From the NCBI RefSeq assembly GCF_000332475.2, contig NZ_AOGX02000008.1, positions 124,001-188,000 on the forward strand: DNA of 64,000 nucleotides. The letters are read 5' to 3'. Source of the DNA: Leptospira yanagawae serovar Saopaulo str. Sao Paulo = ATCC 700523. GTDB taxonomy: Bacteria; Spirochaetota; Leptospiria; Leptospirales; Leptospiraceae. The position numbers were made by a program, and so were the translations under genes. The notes below the pieces were generated by a model. It was not told where the DNA came from. It did no database searches and saw only the letters and a list, made by a program, of their open reading frames with translations. Positions 17,105-26,933 of the stretch are shown here, piece by piece. Numbering within the stretch: the first letter of the stretch is position 1; every line of letters begins with the position of its first letter.

Positions 17105-17706
17105 GGTTTTTGTTTGATTTGGAAGGTATAGGTTCTGTCACTTGATTGAAGAACCACTTGTGCATAAAAACCTAAATCAAGAGATCGAAATTTAGATCGA
17201 AAGATCGAAGCTTCTTCATCAAAAATTTCTTTTCGGCAATCTGGTACGAGAGTTTTCCATTTTTCCTTCGAAACAGAATGGTACAAAAAACCATTTGTTT
17301 GGGAAGGAAGGGTTCTTTCTTCCCAAGGGATCGGTTCCGAAAAACACAAAATTCCATTCCTGGTTTTGATCCGAAACTCTGATTTCCAATTTGGGTTTGG
17401 AACTTTGATTTCCGATTTTGTGTTATTTTCTATAAATAAAAAATACCCTTGGTAAGTTGGGTCTTCCTCTCTGGACAAACTCAAATACATTGGATATCCA
17501 TCTACGACTTGTTTGTCGGACTTTGTGCTATTCTGAAAACTTCCTGGGTTTAGCGCTTTGAATCCAATATAAAAAATAAGGACAACAAGAACCAAATCAA
17601 TGAGAAGGACAATTTGTCTCCATCTCGTTTTTTTGTGTTTGTCGTTAATTTGTTTTAGATAATCACGAAACTCTTCTGGTGAACGTGAGTGGTATCCTTT
17701 TCCCAT
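17095..17706 (-). CDS. Putative membrane-anchored protein of unknown function
   Basis: A 203-residue protein with a charged cytoplasmic N-terminus (about 30 residues, Lys/Arg-rich), a single membrane helix (IVLLIDLVLVVLIFYIGF) and a periplasmic domain of about 150 residues with two Cys (NGILCFSEPI and VPDCRKE) that could form a disulfide. I recognise no family. Its ATG overlaps the stop of the NAD(P)HX repair gene by one base (TAATG), so it is the last gene of a three-gene operon that also includes the lipoprotein at 19206. Confidence 0.7.
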   Translation of the reverse strand: MGKGYHSRSPEEFRDYLKQINDKHKKTRWRQIVLLIDLVLVVLIFYIGFKALNPGSFQNSTKSDKQVVDGYPMYLSLSREEDPTYQGYFLFIENNTKSEIKVPNPNWKSEFRIKTRNGILCFSEPIPWEERTLPSQTNGFLYHSVSKEKWKTLVPDCRKEIFDEEASIFRSKFRSLDLGFYAQVVLQSSDRTYTFQIKQKPYK

Positions 17707-19205
17707 TACAATGTCTCCACAAGTGATGTGAGGATTTCGTGTGCAGAAGGATACGGTTCTTCCAATTGTTTTGAATTGTCCAAAAAGGAAAGGGCAAGTA
17801 AAACAACTTCTGGAATGGAAAGATCCAAATCCAAACTAAAATACCTGGTTAGGATTCCCGAAAGTAAATCTCCCGTTCCCATGGTCGCAAGTTTCGGATT
17901 GGGTGACTCCCAAATATACGACGATCCATCTGGACAAACAAGTAGGCTCACAAAAGATTTTACTAATACATAAACATGATGACTTTTGGTAAATGGAATC
18001 AGGCTTTCATAGGCTTCTTGGATGGAATGATGGATTTTACCCGTAAGTCGATTTAACTCACCCACATGTGGAGTAAGGAGGATACGGTCACCTATAGGAA
18101 GTTTGGTGCCGGAATCTGGAATGGCTCCCGCATCCAAAATACAAGTTTTACCTGGTTCTAAATTCCATCCAGCAAGACCTTTTGGATAGTTTTGTAGGCC
18201 TGGGCCGATCAATATGGTTTTCGTTTTAGTCAAAAAAGGATCGGCTAAAGCGGATTCGAAATCAGCACTAAGAGCCATTTTAGATAAATCATCACCTAGC
18301 GCAAGTTGTGTGATTTTTTTTGATGGAGAATAAATTTTTGAAATTCCGCCACCCAACCTAGAAAAAGCTTTTTCAGATAAAAGGATTGCTCCTTCCATTC
18401 CTTCCGAACCTCCGAAAAATAAAGCAGAACCAACACTGTATTTATGTGCTTTGTTTTTTCGTTTCAAAACTTGGATGGCTTTTTCAGGTTCTTTTTCATA
18501 ATAATATTTTTTGGAAAAATTTGATTCTGTTAGGTGGGTACGGATGGGAAACCCAATTGATTCAAAGTACCTAGGGATTACATTGTCCTTTTCATAGATA
18601 AAACCTACATTTTCCCATTTACGGGTACCCAGTTCCTCAATCGAATCGGCGTACACATAATGCTGGGAATCTTTTCCTTCGGGCCCAAGGTTATAAGGAT
18701 CCCAACCACTTGGGGAATCCAGTGAGAGTCGGTAAAAAAAGACGCGAGAGTCGTTAATGGTTTCCACGATACGTTGCAATTCTTTTGAGAGAGGGGACTT
18801 AAATCCTGTTCCAAGAAGTGCATCTACAAGTAAAACGGAGTCTTCTTTAGTATGTTTCGTTTCGTTTTGGAAGTCAATGATACTGCCAATCTTTCCAAGA
18901 GTGGTGATTACAAGCGATTCATAGTATTTTCCCGCTTCGTTTTTGTTTGGTGATGTTTGAAAAACGCGAACCGAATACCCTTCTTGGTAAAGGAAATGGG
19001 CTAATGCATAACCATCTCCGCCATTTCCTCCCGAACCACAAACAATCCATATGGATTCTGCTGTATTCCATAGGTCTTCATTGGCATTAAACACCGATAA
19101 GGCGGCCATCCCCATTAGTGTTTGTTCGGAAAAACCGAGTTTTGTTATGGCCAATGAATCCATTTGTTTGGATTCATCACTTGTAAAAAGTGGAATTTGT
19201 TTCAT
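17706..19205 (-). CDS. nnr: Bifunctional NAD(P)H-hydrate epimerase / dehydratase
   Basis: A 499-residue fusion that repairs damaged NADH and NADPH hydrates. The N-terminal YjeF_N epimerase domain (about residues 1-215) shows IWIVCGSGGNGGDGYALAHF. The C-terminal ADP- or ATP-dependent dehydratase, a ribokinase-like fold (about 230-499), shows LLTPHVGELNRLTG and the catalytic GTGDLLSGIL. Length and domain order are normal for the bacterial fusion. It starts one base after the stop of the upstream lipoprotein gene and shares one base with the next gene, so all three are one operon. Confidence 0.93.
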   Translation of the reverse strand: MKQIPLFTSDESKQMDSLAITKLGFSEQTLMGMAALSVFNANEDLWNTAESIWIVCGSGGNGGDGYALAHFLYQEGYSVRVFQTSPNKNEAGKYYESLVITTLGKIGSIIDFQNETKHTKEDSVLLVDALLGTGFKSPLSKELQRIVETINDSRVFFYRLSLDSPSGWDPYNLGPEGKDSQHYVYADSIEELGTRKWENVGFIYEKDNVIPRYFESIGFPIRTHLTESNFSKKYYYEKEPEKAIQVLKRKNKAHKYSVGSALFFGGSEGMEGAILLSEKAFSRLGGGISKIYSPSKKITQLALGDDLSKMALSADFESALADPFLTKTKTILIGPGLQNYPKGLAGWNLEPGKTCILDAGAIPDSGTKLPIGDRILLTPHVGELNRLTGKIHHSIQEAYESLIPFTKSHHVYVLVKSFVSLLVCPDGSSYIWESPNPKLATMGTGDLLSGILTRYFSLDLDLSIPEVVLLALSFLDNSKQLEEPYPSAHEILTSLVETL

Positions 19206-20312
19206 TTAAATCCAGCGGTACACTTCTAAGGCACCAGAGCGAATGCGTACGGAATAAATGGTATCGAAGGCATCCGTATACGTTTCTCTCCACTGTCCGC
19301 GGGGACTGGAAAAAGGAATCCGTTTGTTGTTGATGTGGTTTCCTTCTTTGTCATGAACTTGCAGTCGAACTGAGTTTCCGCCATCTTCAGTTTCCCAAAT
19401 GTAGAACTCACCATTGTTTCGAATGGAAAATAAAATTTCGGAAGGATCTTGTATTTCTTTTAAGAGTTCATAATTTTTTGAATCGAATTGGAAACGGTAA
19501 ATCCTACGAAATTTAAATCGTTTGTCTTTTTTGGAATCATAACTAAAGGAACCAAGAACATAATCTCCTTCAGGATGTGGAATGAGTTTATCCAAAGTGA
19601 TATCGTATTCTTTTGCATCATTTGTATTAAAAACATCCAATGCGGATTCTTTTAAATTTCCTTTGAGTTCTCCTTCCTCAAAATAAGAGAGTCGCATCTC
19701 TTCTGCTATGCGGTGGTAAACGAATAATTTATCACCTTCCCCTGGCATAATGGATTCAATGTATCGAAACGGTTCCGAGTTTTTTCCCGATGCCCCTAAC
19801 ATAAATTTCACGACACCTTTTTGTGTGATTTGCACTAAAAAGGAAGGTAACACAGTTGTCCCTTGGGTGGAAAACGCACCACTATAGGTTTTGTATAAGT
19901 TCTCCTGGCCGGGGGGGAGTTCCATTCCCTTGGAAGAAATTCGGTTTTGGACCACAAGGTCGCCGTCTTCATTCATGGCCACAATGCCGATCCCACCAAA
20001 ACGAAAGGGGTAGTGGGGGATTCCTGCAACCGATTTAAAATCTGGATTCCCGATGGTGGCATCCAATCTGCCATTCCGATCAAAAAGTTTGATCACCGAC
20101 TGTTTATTGTCAGCAAGAGCTGAAATATTAGAAGAAGTGGGGATGGTTAAGGGAACGTTGGTCAATACTTGGTTCACCACCACACCTTCAAAGGTTTCAT
20201 TGGTAGCTCCCAGTGGGATTCGGAAGAGGATTTCTTCTTTTAGGTTCTCCACTCGGAAACGCAAACAGGAAATGGAAACAAAGAGTAGGAGGCCGATGGT
20301 AAGGGTTCTCAT
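19206..20312 (-). CDS. Putative lipoprotein with propeller-like repeats
   Basis: A 368-residue protein. The ATG at 20312 gives a lipoprotein signal peptide (MRTLTIGLLLFVSISC); an upstream extension to 20396 would add 28 residues without benefit. The mature part contains repeated motifs of the type DRNGRLDATIG, MNEDGDLVVQNRI, ITQKGVVKFMLG and NNGEFYIWETEDG, which suggest a beta-propeller, probably in the periplasm or on the outer membrane. I recall a Leptospira-specific family of this kind beside rimP (the LIC_12708 family) but cannot confirm it. It heads the operon with nnr and is divergent from rimP. Confidence 0.75.
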   Translation of the reverse strand: MRTLTIGLLLFVSISCLRFRVENLKEEILFRIPLGATNETFEGVVVNQVLTNVPLTIPTSSNISALADNKQSVIKLFDRNGRLDATIGNPDFKSVAGIPHYPFRFGGIGIVAMNEDGDLVVQNRISSKGMELPPGQENLYKTYSGAFSTQGTTVLPSFLVQITQKGVVKFMLGASGKNSEPFRYIESIMPGEGDKLFVYHRIAEEMRLSYFEEGELKGNLKESALDVFNTNDAKEYDITLDKLIPHPEGDYVLGSFSYDSKKDKRFKFRRIYRFQFDSKNYELLKEIQDPSEILFSIRNNGEFYIWETEDGGNSVRLQVHDKEGNHINNKRIPFSSPRGQWRETYTDAFDTIYSVRIRSGALEVYRWI

Positions 20313-20444
20313 GGTGCAACATCCATTCCCTAATTTTTTATTTACAGGACAACTCGCTTTTCCTAGCCTGTCTAGAGACGTGCTAAATTTTAGCATGAGC
20401 TTTGGTCTCTTATACAGATTCCTATTGGAATCTTTGGATATGGT

Positions 20445-20933
20445 TTGGTATATACCGAGGAAAACATCAGAGAACTGATTTTACGAGTTCTCGCTCCACC
20501 TCTAGCGCTTTTTTCGCTCCAAGTACAGAATCGGAAAAACCACGCCCTCATTGAGATTGAACTGGATCATCTCACAGATAAAACTGGCTCTGCTAGTTTG
20601 GAAGACTGTGAGACTGTGTCTAGGAGACTCAAAGAGGAGCTGGACCAATGGGGAGAGGAATTTGATTTCACTCTCCAAGTCTCCTCCGCGGGAGCAGAAC
20701 GTGTTTTACGTTTGCCGGAGGATTTAATTCGTTTCCAAGGACTTTTAGCAAAACTAGAAGTGCCGCTGGAATCAGGGAAATGGGACAAACGATTGTATCG
20801 TTTGGGACCGGTTTCGGGGGATTCCGTTGAGCTTACGCTTTACGATCGTAAAACTCGACACAAAAAGAACCAAAAATCGGTATCTATGCCCATCGCAGAA
20901 ATACGAAAGGGAAATTTGTATTTAGAAATTTAA
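20445..20933 (+). CDS. rimP: Ribosome maturation factor RimP
   Basis: A 162-residue protein of the RimP (YhbC) family that helps mature the 30S subunit. The N-terminal alpha/beta domain holds LIEIELDHLTDKTGSASLED then CETVSRRL and ends at FDFTLQVSSAGAERVLRLPED, matching the family's LEVSSPGLDRPL motif, here with Ala for Pro; a C-terminal SH3-like domain follows. No ATG fits; TTG at 20445 is the best start. It heads the nusA-infB-rbfA operon, 4 bases before nusA, the canonical bacterial order. Confidence 0.9.
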   Translation: MVYTEENIRELILRVLAPPLALFSLQVQNRKNHALIEIELDHLTDKTGSASLEDCETVSRRLKEELDQWGEEFDFTLQVSSAGAERVLRLPEDLIRFQGLLAKLEVPLESGKWDKRLYRLGPVSGDSVELTLYDRKTRHKKNQKSVSMPIAEIRKGNLYLEI

Positions 20934-20937
20934 GACT

Positions 20938-22338
20938 ATGGCGACAAAACAAGCAACGAAAGAAACTGGGCTATTCGAAGCCATCCAACAATTCTGTCAG
21001 GACAAATCTCTTGATAGAGAACTCGTACTCGGTGTCATCCGCGACTCCCTCCTTGCCGCATATCGCAAAAAAGTCGGTTTAGAAGCGGAAACGGATGACC
21101 GCTGCCAAGTTGAATTTGGCTCTGATAATAAAAATGAAATCATCATCTCTGTGTTACGCGATGTCGTAGCAGAAAAAACAACAAACCCTCTTGAAGTTTC
21201 TTTGGAAGATGCACAAAAGATTGATCCAAAGATCGAAGTGGGAAGCCAAATCCGAGTGTTTGAAAAACCACAAGACTTGTCTCGGGTCCTCTCGAGCCAA
21301 GCAAAACAAATGGTATTCCAACGCCTCCGCGATATGGAAAAAGAATTACTCTACCAAGAATACAAATCCAAAGAAGGAGAACTCACACATGGGTACTTCC
21401 AACGTTGGAAAAAGGACATCATGTCCATTGACCTTGGAAAAGTAGAAGGCATCATGTTAAAAAAAGACCAAAACCCTGGTGAAAAGTACCGCCAAGGTGA
21501 CCGTCTAAAAGCCATCATCTCTCGTGTTGAGTTGAGACCTCGTGAACCAATGCCAGTCATCACACTTTCCCGTGCGTCTGGTGACTTTGTTAAAAAACTT
21601 TTCGAAATGGAAATTCCGGAAGTGTATGATGGCATAGTGGAAATCCGCGATGTGGCACGAATTCCGTCTTACAGAACGAAGGTGGTAGTGACCACAAGTA
21701 AGTCTGATGTGGATCCGGTGGGAGCTTGCGTGGGAATGAAAGGGGTTCGGATCCAAGCCATCGTAAGAGAACTGGGAAACGAAAGGATCGACATTGTCCT
21801 TCACTCAGATGAACCAAGTGTTTTTATCGCCAATGCCATCTCTCCTGCAAAACCAGTGGAAGTCCATGTGGACAGAAAACGGGGAGATGCCCTTGTCATT
21901 GTTCCTGATGAATCGTTATCCCTTGCGATTGGGATCAATGGTTCCAATGTAAAACTAGTTTCCCAACTATCGGGATTCAAAATTGATATCAAAACTGTTT
22001 CACAATACAACCAAGAACTCGCGTCTCCTGAGGCACGCGAAAAATTGGACCGACTCTTCAATGCCCAGCAAGAAGCAATGGAAGAATCGGAAGACGGTTA
22101 CAACGAGTCTAGTGGAGAAGAGGAAGAAGAAGATTCTGGATACACACCTCTCTCTGAAATCCCAGGTCTCACACCGAGGATTGTTGGCCTTTTGGAGGCT
22201 GGTGGGATCAAAAATGTGGAAACCCTGCTTGAGTTCAGCCAGGAAGAACTTTCGAAAATTTCCGGAATCGGAAAAACCACGGCAGAACAAATTTTACGTC
22301 TGTTACGTGAGTCAATCGAATGGGTAGAAGAGGGTTAA
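20938..22338 (+). CDS. nusA: Transcription termination/antitermination factor NusA
   Basis: A 466-residue NusA. The N-terminal RNA polymerase-binding domain (about residues 1-130) is followed by S1 (about 135-200), KH1 (GACVGMKGVRIQAIVRELGN) and KH2 (LAIGINGSNVKLVSQLSGFK). After a very acidic linker (about 383-403) comes one C-terminal helix-hairpin-helix unit (LLEFSQEELSKISGIGKTTA). NusA modulates pausing, termination and rRNA antitermination. The acidic linker and single C-terminal repeat differ from E. coli NusA, which has two acidic repeats. It lies between rimP and infB. Confidence 0.96.
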   Translation: MATKQATKETGLFEAIQQFCQDKSLDRELVLGVIRDSLLAAYRKKVGLEAETDDRCQVEFGSDNKNEIIISVLRDVVAEKTTNPLEVSLEDAQKIDPKIEVGSQIRVFEKPQDLSRVLSSQAKQMVFQRLRDMEKELLYQEYKSKEGELTHGYFQRWKKDIMSIDLGKVEGIMLKKDQNPGEKYRQGDRLKAIISRVELRPREPMPVITLSRASGDFVKKLFEMEIPEVYDGIVEIRDVARIPSYRTKVVVTTSKSDVDPVGACVGMKGVRIQAIVRELGNERIDIVLHSDEPSVFIANAISPAKPVEVHVDRKRGDALVIVPDESLSLAIGINGSNVKLVSQLSGFKIDIKTVSQYNQELASPEAREKLDRLFNAQQEAMEESEDGYNESSGEEEEEDSGYTPLSEIPGLTPRIVGLLEAGGIKNVETLLEFSQEELSKISGIGKTTAEQILRLLRESIEWVEEG

Positions 22339-22353
22339 GTTTTAAGGCATAAT

Positions 22354-25065
22354 ATGGAAGAGCAAAAATCGATTAAAGAAACCCTCCAGCAGGGAGCCAG
22401 CGGTGACAAAACCAAGAAAAAACTTGTCATCAAAAAGAAAGCTGCCCCTTCTGATGAGAAAAAAGAATCCAGTTCCGGGAACCAAGAGCCTAAAGCTGCG
22501 GCAGAAGTGAAACAACCTTCGACTCCTAGTGCGGACAAAAAAAAGGATTTAAACGAACTGATTCGGGAAGAAGCGAAACGACAAGGTCTAGGATCAGGTC
22601 CTCAAGCTCCTTCCCAAGCATCTCCGATTGTTTCGAGACCAGAACGGAAATCGGAACCTCTTCCTCAATCAGAAAGAGAAAAACCACCAATGGACCGAAA
22701 ACCGGAATCCATCCTATCAGGCGACACATCTTCACCTAACTATCGTTCTGGTGGAGGGCAAGGTGGTGGAAACCAAGGTTATTTTAGAAAAGAAGACCGC
22801 AATCCAATCGTTAGCCGACCAACAACCCCGCGCCCACAAAGGCCAGAGGGGCAAAGTGGCGGTTACCAAGGCAACCGTGGCCCAGGACAAGGCGGCGGTT
22901 ACCAAGGCAATCGTGGCCCAGGACAAGGCGGCGGTTACCAAGGCAATCGTGGCCCAGGGCAAGGCGGTCCAGGTGGATACCAAGGAAATCGAGGTCCAGG
23001 ACAAGGTGGCCCAGGTGGTGGATACCAAGGGAATCGAGGTCCAGGACAAGGTGGTCCCGGTGGTTACCAGGGAAACCGTGGAGCAAGACCCATTGGACAA
23101 GGCGGCCCAGGTGGTGGTGGAAGACCTCCCGGTGATGCTCCTTTCGGTGCCCCTCCAGGAGGACTTCCGGGTGCAGGTGGTCCAGGTGGAGCCAAAAAGA
23201 AAGTTTTTGATAAAGAAAAAGGTGGAAGGGAAGAAAACGAAAACACAAAGTTTTTCAAACAATCCTTTCGCAAACAAAAAGCACAAGCTGCAGCACTTGC
23301 TGCAGTTCCAAAAGAAATCTCTATTTTAGAAAACATCCAAGTGGGTGAGATCGCGAAAAAACTAAACCTGAAACCAGGGGAAGTGATTAGTAAACTCATG
23401 AAGATGGGGATGATGGTGACAATCAATAATGTAATCGATGCGGAAACGGCATCGATCCTTGCTGACGATTACGGCTGTAAGGTGAAAATTGTTTCCCTTT
23501 ATGACGAAACTGTCATTGAAGAAGAAAAAGACGCACCAGAAGATTACATCACTCGTCCACCAGTCGTTACCATTATGGGTCACGTTGACCATGGTAAAAC
23601 CAAACTCCTCGATACGATTCGGTCTTCCCGAGTGGCAGAAGGGGAATCGGGTGGGATCACTCAGCACATTGGTGCCTACCAAGTAGAGACGGAACGCGGA
23701 AAAATTGCCTTCCTCGATACACCAGGTCACGAAGCCTTCACTTCGATGAGAGCACGTGGTGCATCCGTTACGGATATCGTTGTATTAGTTGTTGCCGCTG
23801 ATGATGGGGTCATGCCTCAAACCATAGAAGCGATCAACCATGCCAAAGAAGCAGAAGTTCCGATCATTGTTGCGGTGAACAAAATTGACTTACCAGCAGC
23901 AAACCCAGAAAAGGTGAGACAAGAACTTTCTAATTATGGCTTACAACCAGAAGAATGGGGTGGAACTACCATCTTCTGTGATATATCAGCAAAAAGTAAT
24001 ATTGGAATTGATAAACTACTTGAGATGTTAATCATCCAAGCAGAACTCCTTGATCACAAAGCCAATCCAAAACGAAAAGCAAAAGGAACCATTGTGGAAG
24101 CAAAACTCGATCCAGGTCGTGGTGCTGTGGCAACGGTTCTCATCCAAAACGGAACTCTCCGTGTGGGTGATGCCTTTGTAGCGGGAGTCCATGCTGGTCG
24201 TGTTCGTGCCATGTATGATGACCTTGGTCGTTCCATCAAAGAAGCAGGTCCATCCTTTCCAGCACTTGTGACGGGTCTTGATGGTGTTCCAGATGCCGGA
24301 GCTCCATTTGATGTCGTGATCGATGACAAGGAAGCAAGAACCATCTCTCATAGCCGTCAAGATTATGAAAGACTTGGCCAATCGAAAAATGCTGCCACTC
24401 GTGTGACACTCGACAATATGAGTGAGATCATCAAACAAGGTGCATTGAAAGAACTCAAAGTCATCATCAAAGCTGACGTTCGTGGTTCTACAGAAGCGGT
24501 GAAAGAAGCACTCGAAAAACTTTCGACGGCAGATGTTCGTTTGAATGTGATCCATGCGGGAACCGGTGCAATTGTTGATTCCGATATCATCTTAGCTTCC
24601 GCATCGAATGCGATTGTGATTGGTTTCCATACTCGTGCGAACCCAAAAACAGTTTCACTTGCAGAGAAAGAAAAAGTCGAAATCAAATACTACAGCATCA
24701 TCTATGATGTCGTGAACGAAGTGAAAGCTTCCATGGAAGGAATGCTCGAACCTGAAAAAGTGGAAAACATCATTGGAAAAGTGGAAATACGTGACGTATT
24801 CAAAATTTCCAAAGTGGGGAACATTGCAGGTTGTATGGTGAAATCCGGTAAGGTGACCAAACAAGCGTATGTTCGAGTGGTTTCTAGTGAAACAGGTGAG
24901 ATCACTTGGGAAGGGAAAATCAAAAACCTCAAACGTATGAAAGACGATGTGGCTGATGTCCTCACTGGGTTTGAATGTGGTATCTTACTAGATGGTTTCA
25001 ATGACTTCTCAGTGGGTGATGAGATCGAAGCATACGAGATTCGCGAGATTGCTCGTAAACTGTAA
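22354..25065 (+). CDS. infB: Translation initiation factor IF-2
   Basis: A 903-residue IF-2, which brings initiator tRNA to the 30S subunit. The N-terminal 300 residues are low-complexity: a Lys/Glu-rich part, then Gly/Gln/Asn/Arg repeats ([12 protein letters not shown] type, about residues 168-250) and a Pro/Gly stretch. The conserved part has an IF2_N segment ([19 protein letters not shown]), the G domain ([20 protein letters not shown]; about 405-560) and the C-terminal domains. It begins 15 bases after nusA and is followed by rbfA after 10 bases. Confidence 0.97.
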   Translation: MEEQKSIKETLQQGASGDKTKKKLVIKKKAAPSDEKKESSSGNQEPKAAAEVKQPSTPSADKKKDLNELIREEAKRQGLGSGPQAPSQASPIVSRPERKSEPLPQSEREKPPMDRKPESILSGDTSSPNYRSGGGQGGGNQGYFRKEDRNPIVSRPTTPRPQRPEGQSGGYQGNRGPGQGGGYQGNRGPGQGGGYQGNRGPGQGGPGGYQGNRGPGQGGPGGGYQGNRGPGQGGPGGYQGNRGARPIGQGGPGGGGRPPGDAPFGAPPGGLPGAGGPGGAKKKVFDKEKGGREENENTKFFKQSFRKQKAQAAALAAVPKEISILENIQVGEIAKKLNLKPGEVISKLMKMGMMVTINNVIDAETASILADDYGCKVKIVSLYDETVIEEEKDAPEDYITRPPVVTIMGHVDHGKTKLLDTIRSSRVAEGESGGITQHIGAYQVETERGKIAFLDTPGHEAFTSMRARGASVTDIVVLVVAADDGVMPQTIEAINHAKEAEVPIIVAVNKIDLPAANPEKVRQELSNYGLQPEEWGGTTIFCDISAKSNIGIDKLLEMLIIQAELLDHKANPKRKAKGTIVEAKLDPGRGAVATVLIQNGTLRVGDAFVAGVHAGRVRAMYDDLGRSIKEAGPSFPALVTGLDGVPDAGAPFDVVIDDKEARTISHSRQDYERLGQSKNAATRVTLDNMSEIIKQGALKELKVIIKADVRGSTEAVKEALEKLSTADVRLNVIHAGTGAIVDSDIILASASNAIVIGFHTRANPKTVSLAEKEKVEIKYYSIIYDVVNEVKASMEGMLEPEKVENIIGKVEIRDVFKISKVGNIAGCMVKSGKVTKQAYVRVVSSETGEITWEGKIKNLKRMKDDVADVLTGFECGILLDGFNDFSVGDEIEAYEIREIARKL
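22858..23094 (+). repeat. In-frame minisatellite in infB
   Basis: Roughly six tandem copies of a 33- to 39-base unit of the form GGCGGTTACCAAGGCAACCG (plus about 13-19 more bases) encode (G)[12 protein letters not shown]. The first copies are almost identical in DNA; later ones carry silent changes and a 3- or 6-base insertion adding Pro/Gly. Multiples of three preserve the frame, so length can vary without harming IF-2. Confidence 0.85.
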
Positions 25066-25075
25066 GGCGGCCTAA

Positions 25076-25564
25076 ATGAATCCCATTCGAATGAAAAAAC
25101 TCGAATCGGAGATCATTCGCCTTATCTCCTCTGCGATTTTGGAAGGAAAGGTAAAAGACCCCCGGGTCTTTTTGCCAAGTTTCCATCGCATTGAAATCAG
25201 CGAAGACTTAAAGTATGCAAAGGTTTACTTCACTGCCCTTTGTAATAATAACGAAAGGAAAAAACTCACACAAGGACTTGTGTCCTGTGCGGGATTTTTA
25301 TCTTCCCTTGTTGGGAAAAATCTTCACCTTCATACCAACCCAAAGTTTAGTTTTGTCTGGGACAATCACTACATCAAAAGTTTAGAGGTGAACCGACTCA
25401 TTGATGAATCGGCTCCTAAAACTTTATTTGAAGAACTCCATCCAGAGGAACAGGAAGAAGAGAACAAAGATACGGATTTTCATGAAGGGGATGTTCGCGA
25501 TGACGAAGATGCCGATCACAAATCCTCAGATGCAGACGGCGAAGTTTCTGAAAAGGAAAACTAA
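25076..25564 (+). CDS. rbfA: Ribosome-binding factor A
   Basis: A 162-residue RbfA, a 30S maturation factor that binds near helix 1 of 16S rRNA. The KH-like core (about residues 1-115) shows RMKKLESEIIRLISSAIL, DPRVFLPSFHRIEISEDLKY then AKVYF, and the C-terminal FVWDNHYIKSLEVNRLIDE. A strongly acidic tail of about 35 residues (EEQEEENKDTDFHEGDVRDD) extends beyond the usual end, as in some spirochaetes. It lies in the standard position after infB. Confidence 0.93.
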   Translation: MNPIRMKKLESEIIRLISSAILEGKVKDPRVFLPSFHRIEISEDLKYAKVYFTALCNNNERKKLTQGLVSCAGFLSSLVGKNLHLHTNPKFSFVWDNHYIKSLEVNRLIDESAPKTLFEELHPEEQEEENKDTDFHEGDVRDDEDADHKSSDADGEVSEKEN

Positions 25565-25705
25565 ACCGGAAAATCGAAGGATTGAACTTGGGAGTGGGGT
25601 TAAAAAGCACTCTTTTCAAGGATAACTCTACGTATCAAAAGGTTGATTTCGATGAAATTTGGAAAAAATCACAATAGCCATCTAAAGTTTGTTTGGTGAC
25701 CGCAG

Positions 25706-26635
25706 ATGGCAAAACCTTATCAATCAGGATTTTTATTTGTCTACAAACCACCTGGGATTACGAGTTCCGATTTGGTTTTGAAAACGAAACGGTTGCTCGG
25801 TCAAAAATCGGTGGGGCATACGGGAACTCTCGACCGGTTTGCCGAAGGACTACTCATCTTACCTTGCGGGGATTACACTGCTTTCTCCCAAGTATTCCTT
25901 GGAAAAGACAAAACCTATTTGGCAGAGGTGATTGTGGGACTTCGCACGGATTCAGGTGACCCCGAAGGGGTTGTGGAAATGGATCACCGCGACTCTTTCC
26001 TACCAATCTTCCCTTCTCGCTTTCCCATGGAAAGATTGGAAACAGAACTACAAACTCTAACCACACTCACAACCCAAAAAGCACCTAAAATCTCGGCTTT
26101 GAAAGTCGGTGGGAAACGGCAATCTGACCTTTTCCGAGAAGGGACGGTGGTGGAAGAAAAGGAACGTGCGATCACCATCCATTCGGTACAGGACATCCAA
26201 TTCACAGAGGTTGGATTTTCGTTTCGCATCCATGTGAGTTCTGGGACATACATCCGAAAAATTGTCCTCGACCTCTCCGAGAAATGGGGGATCCCACTTT
26301 CGCTTGGAAGGCTTGTCCGAGAATCCATTGGAGAGTATGGTCTAACCGGTGCCAAACCCTTGGATCAGATTACCTTTTTGGATTTGAAGGGTTGGAAAGA
26401 AGTGTTCCCTCTACCCCTTCGCATCGTGGATGAAATGGAAAAAAAAGCAGTGATCCATGGAGGTTACATCTGGGACAAACTCCCAAAAGCAGACGAAAAT
26501 GGGTTTTATATCATCGACAGAGATGAAACCACAATCCTTGCCTGGTGTTCTTACGATGGAAAACCGGACCATATTCCTTACCGGTACAGAAAAGTATTTT
26601 TTGACCCTTCTGCAAAAATTATGTTTTCTAAATGA
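25706..26635 (+). CDS. truB: tRNA pseudouridine-55 synthase TruB
   Basis: A 309-residue TruB that makes the pseudouridine of the tRNA T-loop. The N-terminal KPPGITSSDLV and the catalytic Asp in GHTGTLDRFAEGLL (about residues 38-51) are intact, as are the KTYLAEVIVGLRTDSGD and GTYIRKIVLDLSEKWG segments and a small C-terminal domain. The 141-base gap after rbfA has no other gene; it holds a weak 5-base stem (GAGTG/CACTC) with four T near 25595-25618 that might attenuate transcription. Confidence 0.94.
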   Translation: MAKPYQSGFLFVYKPPGITSSDLVLKTKRLLGQKSVGHTGTLDRFAEGLLILPCGDYTAFSQVFLGKDKTYLAEVIVGLRTDSGDPEGVVEMDHRDSFLPIFPSRFPMERLETELQTLTTLTTQKAPKISALKVGGKRQSDLFREGTVVEEKERAITIHSVQDIQFTEVGFSFRIHVSSGTYIRKIVLDLSEKWGIPLSLGRLVRESIGEYGLTGAKPLDQITFLDLKGWKEVFPLPLRIVDEMEKKAVIHGGYIWDKLPKADENGFYIIDRDETTILAWCSYDGKPDHIPYRYRKVFFDPSAKIMFSK

Positions 26636-26661
26636 GTCCTTCTTAAAATCTGGATACTGTT

Positions 26662-26928
26662 ATGATCACAAAAGAACAAAAACAGCAGATCATTGCTACT
26701 TTCGGTAGCAAACCAAACGACTCAGGTTCTGCAGAAGTACAAATCGCTCTTCTCGACTCTCGTATCAAAGACCTTACGGAACACTTCAAAGCGAACAAGA
26801 AGGACTTCCACTCTCGCCGCGGATTAATCGCAATGGTGAACCAGAGAAAGAGTTTATTGGAATACCTAAAACGTTCCAACTTAGAAAGTTATAAAAAGCT
26901 GATTGAAAAACTCGGCCTTAGGAAGTAA
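26662..26928 (+). CDS. rpsO: 30S ribosomal protein S15
   Basis: An 88-residue S15 of exactly the usual size, with the conserved [20 protein letters not shown] and [20 protein letters not shown] motifs that bind the 16S rRNA central domain. It is placed between truB and pnp, the arrangement known in many bacteria, where S15 can regulate its own mRNA. Only 5 bases separate it from pnp, so they share a transcript. Confidence 0.98.
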   Translation: MITKEQKQQIIATFGSKPNDSGSAEVQIALLDSRIKDLTEHFKANKKDFHSRRGLIAMVNQRKSLLEYLKRSNLESYKKLIEKLGLRK

Positions 26929-26933
26929 TTCCT

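Noticed and set aside
22732..23426. Long antisense frames opposite the infB repeats
   Set aside because: They arise because the Gly-rich repeat has no stop in any phase on the reverse strand; the sense frame is clearly IF-2.
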